A stretch of DNA of 64,000 nt from Cliona cf. orientalis (lineage: Eukaryota; Porifera; Demospongiae; Clionaida; Clionaidae), in NCBI GenBank assembly GCA_963930775.1, contig OZ005692.1, positions 6,434,135 through 6,498,134 of the forward strand. Direction: 5' to 3'. Position 1 is the first letter of the stretch. Each line of letters begins with the position of its first letter. The notes below the pieces were generated by a model. That model was given only the letters and a program-made list of their open reading frames with translations, did no database searches and was not told the DNA's origin. Position numbers and translations under genes: made by a program. Positions 10,097-20,765 of the stretch are shown piece after piece.

Positions 10097-13000
10097 ATGG
10101 AACCAGAGCTCAAGGACACACCTGTATCTTCTGTACAGGAGGTAATTAAAACATTATTTATGCGGTAACGTTTGCATTGAAATTATTTGCAAATCCCTGG
10201 CAGATCGTGCATAAGATGAGGGCAGGCTATCTCTCTGGACGTACGAGACCGTCAGCTTATCGTATTCAACAGCTGAGACAATTGAAAAGATTAATCAATG
10301 ACAATCTAGACGATTTATGCCAAGCATTATGGCACGACCTTCACAAGGTTTTACAGTAAAACAAGTGCATATACATGTAACATGTATGATCTTTGCTATA
10401 CTGACTGGTAGTGGATTGTAGTTTGTTGGCTGAAGGAGTGTTTTTTGTAGTCAAGGAAGCATGAAATGGGGAGGGGAGTACACGGTATTTTAATATAGGA
10501 TTATGATCATGGTGAATCACAAAGCTAATGTAACAATAGTAACTTCCAAATGGATGTAGCAGTGATATATTATATCCCTGAAGAGTTACTAGCTAGTAGT
10601 GTACTACCGCTAAAAGTGTACATGTATACTATTGACTATTTTGTTGCTGTATAGTAAACGTGCCTATTAAGTTGCATGGTCTATAAATCTAGAAACCATT
10701 CTTGTGTAATCGGAAATAGTTCAGTGTGTAAATTCTGTGCTACTTTCTGTGAAAATCAAAGTACTTGTATTACCAAATTGGGTGTACCAACTTGTGTACT
10801 ACACGCATGTAAGTATTCACTACTATATCTTCCTCATAATATTATTAGCCACAGCAAGAGGTTATTATGACAGAACTCAATCTAGTCTTGTCTGACATAT
10901 CTCTTGCGATTTCGAACGTGGAGAAGTGGATGTGTCCTGAGTATGTTGCAAAGGATCTGGTCAATAAATTCAACACGGCTTTTATTCAGCCTGAGCCATA
11001 TGGTGTAGTGCTAATCATATCACCTTGGAACTACCCTCTGCTATTAACTCTGCAGCCCCTGGTTGGTGTCATTGCTGCAGGTAATGTTCAATAATAATGG
11101 CCCATTTCATACCGTTGCATGTACCATAGTATCCCGGGTAAGCAGCCATGGGCATTTAAACATAACTCACAATTTTGGCCTGCATGGACACTTACTCGGG
11201 ATCAAAATTCCATACATTTGTATAGAAGCTGCTACAGTGGCCCCTTGAAATGTGGTACGTGGGCATTCACCTGGGAGTAGGCGCTTGCCCGGGACACTAT
11301 GGTACATGGTAGGGATGAGTTGGGGTGGGAGGGGTGGGAAGGAGGATATCACACATGTCAAGGATTGCCTTCGAATGTCTTTATTGTCTTAGTTGTACTC
11401 GTACACAATTACTAGTACATATTATATAGATCAACAGAGCCTTGTACTCTGGACCTTTGGTGCACAGGTAGCTACTAGGTACTTAGGATTTGTGGTGAGG
11501 TAGCTGCAATATACTTAGGATTTGTGTTGTACAACTAAGACAGTTGAAGGCAATCCTAGCCATCTCTCGAGGGCATATAACAGATGGGGACAGACAGGGA
11601 TAACTTTTAGATCTAGTTTATAGTTAGTACCTACATGTATGTATAGATTAATATTACAGACTCTGAGGTCACAGCAACCTATAGTCATGGGCATGCTGCG
11701 GCTGACATGCCCTGAACAAGAGTACAGAAGAATTAGCTAATTCTAGGAAGGGATGAGCATGTGCATGTTATAATATCATCAGTATCATGATCATGTGCAA
11801 AACCACACATAAGTACTGAATGACCAAATATATTAAGTACTGGTAGCATCAAAGAGAGCCTGGCTCTTTCTTTCTTTATAGTGTGGTCTTCCAAAATTTA
11901 GAGTTCCTGAGATTACACAGATTTTCATAAGTATATATCACAGCCACCTGACATGCTGAGTTTGGAGGCAGTGCATGTGTGTGAGCTTGTACCATGATAC
12001 AATGCTCTTACTGTGATGCTGACAATGCCCCCCACCATGCGCCCATTGTCTCATTATCTGGGCATAAAGTATGATGCTGGTAGCATCACAGTGCTTACAT
12101 GTGCCTCCAGATAAGTAAAGCTCGTGGAATAATATTATGGTGCCAACTTAATGGCTCACTACAAATCTGGAAAAAAACAATTTCATGTCCCCAGCACGTT
12201 CACTCTTAGATTACTCTGTTATACATGTAGTATGTATATAGTATGCATATACGTAATACATCTATGTTGCTGTACATGCAGGGAATAGCTGTGTGATGAA
12301 GTGCTCTGAAATGGCTGTGGCCACATCTAATTTGCTGGCTGAATTGATACCAAAGTATTTAGATCAGGTAAGTGTACACGCGCACATACATATGTACATG
12401 TACCTGTAGCATGCAAATGACACTACCAATGGCTAGAGGTACCTGTTTATAAATATATGGCTTGCAAAATAGTTTGTGTAAGTCAAAATATTTTATGTTT
12501 ACATTACAAAAGAATGCCAGATTTGCATATACCGTAGTGTTGCGGGTAAGCACCCATGGGCACTTATATTGAAGTGCTCTAAAAAGGTAATGTACATGTA
12601 ATACTACGCATGATTTCAATTTTGAAAACATGTGCTTTTCTGGTAAAGGTCGTCAATCACTCCATATGTATACGTTATGAGAATTCCTAAAATGCTAATT
12701 TCTTATGTTAAATTGGATCATTTATTGTATTCGGTTAACTACGGTGTATATTATATATTATAACTCACGATTTTTGTCCGCATGGGCACTTACCCGGGAT
12801 CAAAATTCCATATGACATTTTTGTTTGTATAGACGCTGCTACAGTGGCCCCTTGAAATATGGTACGTGGGCGCTTACCCAAGGGTGGGTGCTTGCCCGGG
12901 ACACTATGGTACATGTACCATTATGTCCCGAGTCCTTGTACTCAATTGAGTCATATCAAAGGTTTAGTTATGATCTACCAATAGTCTAGTATTGATTAAG

Positions 13001-16000
13001 TGTGACATTGTGAGGTTAAAATGTTCACTTTTGAACAGAGGTAGTACAATTACTCACAACTTAGCAACATTTCCTTCCTCTTATCGTTCTAGTTTGTTTG
13101 CAGCCTATGCCATTTTTGACTACTCGTAGTCATGTGTAACTTGCAGGGGATTTTGAGAAATATGTGTGTGTTCCACTGTGTGTATGCCAGGCTTGCAACC
13201 TATGCCATTTTTGACTTCACTTAGCAACTTGCAGAGGATTTTGAGAAATGTGTGTGTTCCACTGTATGTTTTTACTTATCCTTTATTTGTTTCTGTTCAT
13301 TGGCTAGGACTGCTTCTCAGTGGTGGCTGGAGGAATTGAAGTTGCTGAAGCAGTCACCCGCCAGCGGTTTGACTACATATTCTTCACCGGGGCTGGGTCA
13401 ATTGGCAAGAAAGTGATGATTAAGGCTGCTGAGAACCTCACACCAATCACACTGGAGCTTGGAGGAAAGAGGTACGCTCATACAAACTTATTCACTGTTC
13501 CCAGTTGCATGTGTAGTACATACTATACTTGACTTGATTATGTAAGTCTCTTTAAGATATTATTGTGGGTATTGAGCAATTACACATGTGTGTGATTGTT
13601 GGTAGTCAAAGGAACAAACGGGTTGCATGTTACCACTACAAAAACGAGTGCTGAAGCCACAGCAACCTCATAGGCTAGAGTTGTGCTGCTGTGAATCAAA
13701 ATTATTCTTTTTATGGACAATGTTTAGACATCACATGTGTCATTCAGAATTCCACAGATAAGCCGGGCTTTGTAGAATCCACATTTTGCTGAAGATTTAT
13801 ATATAGTCCTTCAGTCTTCTATATGAAACCTGATCTATATTATACTATCATGACATGCAGTCCAGTTATAGTGGCTGATGATGCAAACATTGAGGTGGCC
13901 TGTCGAAGGATCATGTGGGGCAAGTGTATCAATGCTGGCCAGTCGTGTGTGGCTCCTGACTATGTTCTCTGTAGCCCTCTCATCAAAGATCAACTTGTTG
14001 GTGGCCTTCGTGCAGCTGTGGAGCAGTTTTTTGGAAAAGTAAACTTTAAGATGCATAATAGTATGCATATGATACAGTGCATGGTATGCTGTACATGTAT
14101 AGCCTAAGCTTTTCAAAGTTAAGCATTGTCATGGATTTAAATTTTCTCCAGCAAACTTTTAGTTAACCAAAAACAATAGAAGAATGTATTGCGTATTTGT
14201 AGTGCACTTTTGCATTTCCTTGTTCCAGTCTAATAATAGTAGTGCTGTAATCAGTACGTAGTCTAATTAGCTCGTATACTTCATACATTTAGGATAACAT
14301 ACAACAGGATTGCTGGTCATATTATTCTCTCATGAGTGTGTGTACATGTATGAGTATTGATTTCCATCCTAAGTGACCCTTGGTGTATACGTTTCGAGAG
14401 TTACGGTGTTTGCTGCATGTCTGTGTACATGTGTGTGCACCCGTCTGTTACCATAGTAGCTGCTACATCAGTCATTTCTAAGTAGAAAGCAATGCTTCTT
14501 TGTAATTTTGTATAATTAGTTACTGATTTACCCTGTGCTTTCCCCGTACATTTGAGTACTGATTGATCCCTAATCGTACTGAAATTTTTGCCCTTGGTAC
14601 GGTTTATAATGGTGTACTACTATTATTTTAAACAGGGGATGTGCCAGCTACTTTGTGAGTTGTTGACAAGGCTTTTCAGTCTTGATACTACCCAGCAACT
14701 AAGCCCTCACTTGTGCTTCATTTTTCGTCGAATTGCTCCATTCGCTAGAGTGCGCAAATATGTGTGTTAATGAGCCATGAATTGGTAGCTATGGCACTTA
14801 CGGCATGAATAACAGGCAATCACTCACATTCTCGTCCACTTAGGGAATAATTGCAATAAAGATTATCAACATTACTTCACTTTTATTATTGCTAGTACAA
14901 CCAAATTGGATGTAAAATAGCTTGTTTTCATTCTGCCATTATATCCCATTGTATCTACAGGACCCAAAGATGTCAACCGATTTTTCAAGAATTATTAATG
15001 ATAGACATTTTCAGTAAGCAGTATTATTCAACTGATTAATTCACTAATAGTTTAAACATTATCCTGTGTACTTCTCCCTTTCCTGTCCTAGGCGGATTAT
15101 GGGGCTGTTGGAGCCAGTGAGAGATAAAGTTGTTGTTGGTGGAGAGAGTGATGCATCTGAGCGCTACATCGCTCCAACCGTTATAAACGATGTGTCCAGT
15201 GATGACAGCATCATGACAAATGAAATATTTGGGCCCCTTCTTCCTATTGTCTCCGTAGACAATGTCCAAAAAGCTATTGAGTTTGTCAATAAAGGGTAAA
15301 GATTTTACCATAATACAAGTATAAAAAACAATTGAATAAAATTGAAGGATGAAGTAGGGATGGCAGTGCCAAAAAATACACAAACAAGATTTGTAGGGAT
15401 AACGTATCACACCCACTATACATTCCTACGCTTGCTTTTCTCAATAATTAACATCATACACTTCTGATTCAGTATGTAAAGTATTGCTATCCATGGGTTT
15501 ACGGTATTGATTTCCATTCCTGCATGTGCCCATATATCATAATAATATTATGTGTGTGCACGGCTACTCAAAAAGCAAGCGTAGGGATGTATAGTGGGTG
15601 TGATACGTTATCCCTACAAATCTTGTTTGTGTATTTTTTGGCACTGCCATCCCTACTTCATCCTTCAATTTTATTCAATTGTTTTTTATACTTGTTACTG
15701 TTCTTTTTTTTAGAGCCCTCGGGGTAGCTCATGATTGTCATTAAATTTCATCAATGCCACCTAGCTGACTAATTTCATGGGGACAGAGGCCGGGCATGAA
15801 ACTCTACATATACTCTACATGGTGACCTGATATTATGGTTTGCGTACACCTGGACCACTGATTCAGCATGTTTGTGCAATCCTAGCGTTTGTGTCAGGCC
15901 TGAGCTATGGTACCGCACTGTAACACACAGTGATTTCAAACTTGAATATTCCTGTAAGTGCAAATCTCAGGCAGTCGTTTGATAGCTAGATAGGACGTCT

Positions 16001-16533
16001 TCTTTTGCATCACACACTATTGAACATACATCAGTGGGATTCTCGAGGTAACCAGTTAACGAATGAAGCCACGCCCCTCGTTATCTCGATCCTGAAGCTG
16101 GCTGACCGCAAACTTGAAAGAAGGCCGTTTAGAATCAAGTAGCGACGAAAATCTTCTGTTTCGGGAGCGTATCTTACAGGCCAGTAAATTTACTGGTGGT
16201 ATTAGCCACCATAATCGTTAGTTCACTGAGCTGATCGATCAGCTCTGAGCTGAGCGCTTGAGCGCTCGAGCAGGTCACGGCGCATGCGCACCACTGACAT
16301 CGGTCACATGACTTCACCATGGCAACACCGTATGAGCATGCGCATTATATGGCAAAATGGCTAATCAGACACACCCACTCTCAAAATGCGCTGTACACAC
16401 CCACAAATTAAATCGCTGTCCTGATAACACAAAACGAGCGTGTCATGGACCTGCGCGCTACAAAATGGAGTGGATTTATACTCAAACTAAGATGAGCGAT
16501 CAAGGCAGTGTTGAGTTAGCCCTGATAATGAAA

Positions 16534-16566
<33 letters not shown>

Positions 16567-17572
16567 TGAGAAAATGGCTATTTTTTGAACATCTGGTTCT
16601 GGCATATACAATGGAGTTGATGAATGATCTTGGTCTTGTTAGATCGATAATTTGCTGTAGATTCTGATTTTGACACTTTGAAATCTCACAAAATTACCTG
16701 TTTTGAGATATTTTGATATTTGTAATGTATTACATATATGGAGTATCCGTGCCATCCCTACTTATAGAGTCTACCGACTCTATGATAGCTGAAAAATTTC
16801 ACTGGACAAAATGTTTGCCAAGCCCAACTACCTTTGCATTACAGTAACTGCTAGGTCACAATTTCTTCTAATATGGGACAAAAAATAGCAGTTTCCCAAT
16901 GAGAGCCAGTGGCACAATTGGCAAAACTTTTCTCGTGATGAAAATTTCTAGCTATATGACCATAATAATATTGATGGGTCATTGAATTAAACACAGGGAG
17001 AAGCCACTGGTGATTTATGTGTTCACAGAAAGTCATCAGGTTTTTCAAGAGCTGCTCCAGTGTACAAGTGCTGGTGCCATCGTGCAGAATGATACAATGA
17101 TACAGAATTCATGTGAGATGATGCTATTCTTGTATCGTTGCATTGATGGGTCATGATAATATTCTTCTGAATCCAGTGCACAGCCTTCCGTTCGGAGGCG
17201 TGGGAGGTAGTGGTTTTGGAGCATATCATGGAAAATTCTCTTTCGACACATTTTCACATCACAAATCCGTACTTTCGACCTCCACTGCTGGCTACATAGA
17301 AGGCGTCAACAAGTCAGTGCTAGTGATTGTAGTTACTAAAATGTCCTGTAAAATGATTGTATATCTTTTCTAGCATTCGCTATCCTCCTTTCTCTACTAA
17401 CAAGACCAGTGATATCCACAGTATCCATTCTAATGATGTTGGAAGAGTGTCTCGGTTGCTTCACCTCGCCCAGATGCTCACAAAGTCTGTCACTGGGCGT
17501 GCTCCATATCACAACCAGGTGCCTAATGTGCAGAGAGAAGAGAACAACGAGCAGGAAAGAGACCAGCAATAG
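10097..17572 (+). CDS. Class 3 aldehyde dehydrogenase, tandem copy 1
   Basis: Eleven exons: 10097-10141, 10204-10347, 10855-11080, 12282-12367, 13308-13471, 13861-14038, 14961-15013, 15092-15295, 16997-17112, 17177-17312, 17374-17572. All joins are GT-AG and in phase; the total is 1551 nt (516 aa), slightly longer than vertebrate ALDH3 (about 450-485). The enzyme oxidises aldehydes to acids with NAD(P). Visible active-site features are the oxyanion Asn in ISPWNYP, the nucleotide-binding loop FTGAGSIGK, the general base Glu in TLELGGK, the catalytic Cys in [11 protein letters not shown], and the C-terminal [16 protein letters not shown] and FDTFSH blocks that are typical of ALDH3. The C-terminus is polar ([12 protein letters not shown]), without the hydrophobic anchor of ALDH3A2, so it is probably soluble. 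Intron 9 is only 64 nt. Substrate cannot be told. A near-identical paralogue follows 3.2 kb downstream. Confidence 0.93.
11122..11304. mobile_element. MITE family G, TACCATAGTGTCCCGGG termini, copy 1
   Basis: Left TACCATAGTATCCCGGGTAA and right (reverse complement TACCATAGTGTCCCGGGCAA) inverted ends bound 183 bp in ALDH copy 1 intron 3. ALDH copy 2 has the homologous flank (CGTTGCATG) without the insertion. CATG may be the target duplication. Other copies: 12530-12911, 36508-36668 and about 43360-43495. Confidence 0.8.
11361..11557. mobile_element. MITE, AGGATTGCCTTC termini
   Basis: AGGATTGCCTTCGAATGTCT at the left is mirrored by the right end (reverse complement AGGATTGCCTTCAACTGTCT, both followed by TAGTTGTAC), giving inverted repeats of about 35 bp around a short core. 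No clear target duplication. Confidence 0.65.
12530..12911. mobile_element. MITE family G copy 2 with nested repeat F
   Basis: Starts TACCGTAGTGTTGCGGGTAA and ends in the complement of TACCATAGTGTCCCGGGCAA. Compared with copy 1 it has about 190 extra bp near 12575-12765. About 145 bp of that (12610-12755) is repeat F, found inverted at 33847-33985. It lies in ALDH copy 1 intron 4. Confidence 0.75.
12610..12755 (+). repeat. Short dispersed repeat F carrying GGTAAAGGTCGTCAAT
   Basis: Homologous, inverted, to 33847-33985. Both include GGTAAAGGTCGTCAAT followed by a block with ACGTTATGAGAATTC, and both sit inside other transposons, so F is itself mobile. No coding frame. Confidence 0.7.
13081..13280. 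repeat. Local tandem duplication in ALDH copy 1 intron 4
   Basis: A unit of about 95 bp (GCAGCCTATGCCATTTTTGA ... GTGTTCCACTGT) occurs twice, while ALDH copy 2 has one version at 22836-22890. It therefore arose, or was lost in copy 2, after the gene duplication. Confidence 0.75.
15315..15695. mobile_element. Foldback MITE in ALDH copy 1 intron 8
   Basis: Inverted repeats of about 115 bp, beginning ACAAGTATAAAAAACAATTG and nearly perfect, surround a core of about 140 bp. The corresponding intron of ALDH copy 2 (25726-25981) lacks it. Target duplication not obvious (TA possible). Confidence 0.8.
15696..16996. other. Rest of ALDH copy 1 intron 8
   Basis: No gene is seen. It holds the 18-bp perfect palindrome GAGCTGATCGATCAGCTC (16228-16245) in a GC-richer patch, a (GAAA)n microsatellite at 16529-16566, and, just before exon 9, a block (ATTGATGGGTCATTGAATTA) conserved with the same intron of copy 2. 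Confidence 0.6.
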
Positions 17573-18111
17573 TTGTTGGGGTTTTTTATATTACTGTATG
17601 AAATTAATGATTGCTAAATCGTATCTCTCGATTTTTGTTTGTATGTACATTGTTTATCATAACTATGAAGTGAAGTTTATTCTGCTGCAGTACGTTTGCA
17701 GCTGATAAAAGCATATATACATAATTGTTCTGAACACATTGGGTAGCTATAGTTTGTACACTCAAGTTGTATTATATATGATATGGAGTTGCTGGAAGGG
17801 GCACATGCATTTCTTCATCAATCACAACCAGAGTGCAATACTTACTAAACAAAGAGTTCAAAACAATATATTGCTATAATATAATATGAGCACGTAAATT
17901 CAACAGATGATAGTAATACTATACCATATCGATCCCCGGTAGCTGCATTGCTGAATGTAGTAACAGCAGGGACTATACATATAATATGTACATTAATGTA
18001 TAGTCCCTGGTGGTAAAAGGTCGTCAATATAGTGGCGGCAATATAAAAATGAGCGGCGTTATATACCCGACTTAGAAAATGTATAAGGGAAAAAAAGGAA
18101 ATCAATAAATG
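17573..18111. other. Intergenic DNA downstream of ALDH copy 1
   Basis: No gene recognised. A hairpin with 14-bp perfect arms CAGGGACTATACAT / ATGTATAGTCCCTG lies at 17967-18009, followed immediately by GGTAAAAGGTCGTCAAT (18013-18029). Confidence 0.6.
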
Positions 18112-18182
18112 GAGCGAGGATCGAACTGGGGTCCACGGATCCATACACCAGACCCTTAGCCACTACACCACCGTGAACGCCG
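18112..18182 (-). repeat. tRNA-like sequence, probable SINE head or tRNA relic
   Basis: On the minus strand TGGTGTAGTGGCTAAGG (18154-18170) fits a Pol III A box and AGTTCGATCCT (18117-18127) fits a B box, at tRNA-like spacing. The acceptor and T stems do not pair properly, so a functional tRNA is unlikely. No anticodon is assigned. Confidence 0.45.
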
Positions 18183-18299
18183 CTGCCAGTTGCTCTTTTG
18201 TCACGACTTTATAGACAATAGTAGTACTAACCCTTGTGTGTCAAACACTACCCTAAACCAAACCCTACCTAGCCTTAGCGTTCATATTATAATACTGTA

Positions 18300-18890
18300 C
18301 TAGAGAAGATGTTTTAACATCAATGGGGCGAGCCTCCGCGAACCCTACACAAGTAGTGTACAAATGATTTGGTATACAGATCGGAATTATGATTGATTCG
18401 AGGGAGTGGAAACTATGGTTAGAACTTGTCTCTAGCAACTTGGCTAGTGGCCTCGTAGTTCAGCATAGCCTCATACAGATGCATGATCATTTTGCTAGCA
18501 ACAGTCACTTGTGTTTAGGACCTTGAATTTGGAGTCTCACATGGACCCTCTGCACTCAAAATGTTTCGCTCTGCCTGCCTAGAACGACAATTTTTCTCTG
18601 TAGCCTTGACCCTCTCAGTATGAGTCTCTGCAGCTCTCCTTAAGCTCTTGAAACTGATATCTGTTTCTGCGTTTTCTTAGTCTTTCTTCCTGTTTACTCC
18701 CTCGATGTCACAGAGCTTGCCCTCTTTCTCCACATCGAAGTGTTCGCTCCATGACATGATCCAACGTTATATGCGCATGTGCGTAACGAAAGAAATATTG
18801 TATATCGTTGAAATAGAAGACAGGTGTATAGGACGTATACGCGTACGTACGTACGGCAGATATAATTACGTCCAGAGTCCCAATTAGAAA
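18300..18890 (-). mobile_element. Helitron-like family A, copy 1 (5' end lost)
   Basis: The 3' end, at the left, reads on the minus strand GATGTTAAAACATCTTCTCTAG: a hairpin followed by CTAG, as in Helitrons. The interior matches family A copies at 19980-20627 and 58734-60174, including the decayed coding start seen intact at 59678-59935. The 5' GGGGCGAGCC terminus is missing where family C sequence begins at about 18890. Confidence 0.7.
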
Positions 18891-19795
18891 AAAACTATTC
18901 GGCCGACCGATGAGGTAATTGTGATGTAAAATATGATGTAAATATGACGAAAATGCGGTTAAGACTGTTTCAAAATGTTTAGCACGCATGAAAGCTTGTT
19001 GGGGCCCAGAATTCGAGCCTAGCGTAGAAGACATCGTGGACTATCCGATGATATCCTTATGGCGTTTCTCTCAGTTTGCTTTCTCTAGCGAGCTCGCTTT
19101 CAGGGCAGGGGGATTTCCCTACTCAGTCGAGCACGTGGCAGGTGAAGGTCAACCGGCTCAAGCCGCGCGCCCCAATATTGTACTCGTATACGGAGCATGC
19201 GCGGTTTGTCAATGTGTCCTAGTTCGAATTTATGGCGGCTTATTCGTGAGGGACTCTGGACGTAGTCTCCAAGTTGTTCATTATCTCCCCAGTAGCAATT
19301 TATTTTTCTGTGGTTATGAGGTAATTATAGTGTAATTATGATGAAACCTATGGTGTAATCTATGAGGTAATTATGAGAATATTCAGGGCCTCGCTGGAGC
19401 CTTTCTGAGACTTGAAAATCAGTAAATATGTAGAGTATCTTACGCGTGTATCCAGCGAATAGATTACAACCTGAGCGCTACTTTCTCTGAGAAGTACTGT
19501 TGGTTGAACTTCACGTGTTTTCTTGGCTTACGTAATGCCGTGGATAAATAAAGCTAGCCTTGCGCTATATATAGCACGCACCACTGCCACAAGGGGCTGG
19601 CCCGCGCGCGACTGCAGCAGCGTGACCAACCTGAAGTTCGGAAGGAATACTGTGTTGTCGAGTTCGTCTCTGTGATTGAAGCATCGAAACTTGTCGCTAT
19701 CAAGGTTGAGAGTCGATCTTAGACGCCATCTCCACGATTTCTGGGGCCGACGTGTACGCATTTTATTGACGACCTTTTACCACATGCACCATTAC
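18891..19795 (-). repeat. Dispersed repeat family C, inverted copy
   Basis: Reads from GGTAAAAGGTCGTCAAT (19770-19786, minus) down to about 18900; homologous to 1984-2890 over its whole length and to 27930-28450 over the first half. Together with the latter it places ALDH copy 2 between inverted repeats. Confidence 0.7.
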
Positions 19796-19799
19796 ACTG

Positions 19800-19979
19800 T
19801 GCAGCTACTGGGGAGATGGTCAAGGGTTCATATATATACAAACGGAAAATCTCGATTGACATCACCTGTGTGGGGCTCGCTTCGGCTCGCCCCAATGATT
19901 TAGCCCAGCCCCCTACGGGGGCTGGGCCGTGCGCCTATGGCGCGCGGAGCGCGCGGGTTTCGGGTTAACATCAATCATC
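19800..19979. repeat. Helitron 5'-end fragment and GC-rich hairpin
   Basis: 19810-19896 matches the 5' terminal about 85 bp of family A (ending GGCTCGCTTCGGCTCGCCCC). Next to it is a perfect 11-bp stem GCCCAGCCCCC/GGGGGCTGGGC with a 3-nt loop (19903-19927), then a run rich in GCGC. This is the most GC-rich patch of the neighbourhood. Confidence 0.65.
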
Positions 19980-20627
19980 CGGGGGCGAGCCTCCGCGAAC
20001 CCCACACAGGTACAAATTTAAATGATTTGGTATTCAGATCGGAATTAATTATAAAATTGTTATGATCAGTGACTCGAGGGAGTGGAAACTATATATGGTT
20101 AGAATGTGTCTCTAGCTACTCATAGAGTCAGATGATCATTTGCTAGCAACATTACAGTCACTTGTTCTCGATTTTTAGGGCCTTAAATTTGGAGTCTCAC
20201 ATGGACCCTCTGCACTCGTAATGTTTCGCTCTGCCTACCTAGAGCGACATATTTTTCTCTGTAGCCTTGCCCCTTTCAGTCTGGTCTCTGCAGCTCTCCC
20301 TTTGAAATTCATGATATCTATTTCTGCTTTTTCTCGGTCTTTCTACCTTTTTAGCTGCTCGATGTCACAGACTCGGCTTGCCCTCTTTCTCTAGCTCTGC
20401 GTTGAAGTGTTCGATCCACTCTCGCGCTTGGCTCGTCTTATGAAGACTCGATATTGATTCAGTTAATGAACGTTGAGTCAACGTTGTGTGCAACTTACTT
20501 CAGTTGTGTCATTACGCATGTGCGTTAATTGAAAAAATATTGAATGTACATCGTTCAAATAGAAGAGGTATATATACGAACGTACGGCAGGTATCACCTG
20601 TGTGGGGCTCGCTTCGGCTCGCCCCAA
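19980..20627 (-). mobile_element. Helitron-like family A, copy 2
   Basis: About 650 bp with GGGGCGAGCCTCCGCGAACC near the 3' side and the 5' terminus complementary to TTGGGGCGAGCCGAAGCGAG at 20608-20627. Its interior carries the same promoter-like and decayed coding start as the 59.7-kb copy. Its 5' end lies about 45 bp upstream of the ALDH copy 2 promoter motif. Confidence 0.7.
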
Positions 20628-20664
20628 TAAAAATCCCCCGCGCGCGGGTGTCTAGTCTCAATGC

Positions 20665-20765
20665 AGCGACCTTTACCGTCTTGGCGATCGCGACCGATAT
20701 AAATGGAGCAAAATGGAGCCACTATAGCTAAGTTGTATTATCTTTCCAGACGATAGTTTAATATT
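20665..20765 (+). promoter_or_regulatory. Promoter region of ALDH copy 2
   Basis: GCAGCGACCTTTACCGTCTTGGCGA (quoted in two parts: GCAGCGACCTTTACC, GTCTTGGCGA) at about 20662-20686 and TATAAATG at about 20698 mirror copy 1 in order and spacing. The motif lies about 95 bp from the ATG in both copies. Everything further upstream differs from copy 1, being replaced by a Helitron-like element. Confidence 0.6.

Noticed and set aside
16529..16566. Basic Lys/Glu-rich coding end
   Set aside because: It is a (GAAA)n microsatellite translated by chance.
18112..18182. Functional tRNA gene
   Set aside because: Internal promoter boxes are good but acceptor and T stems do not pair.
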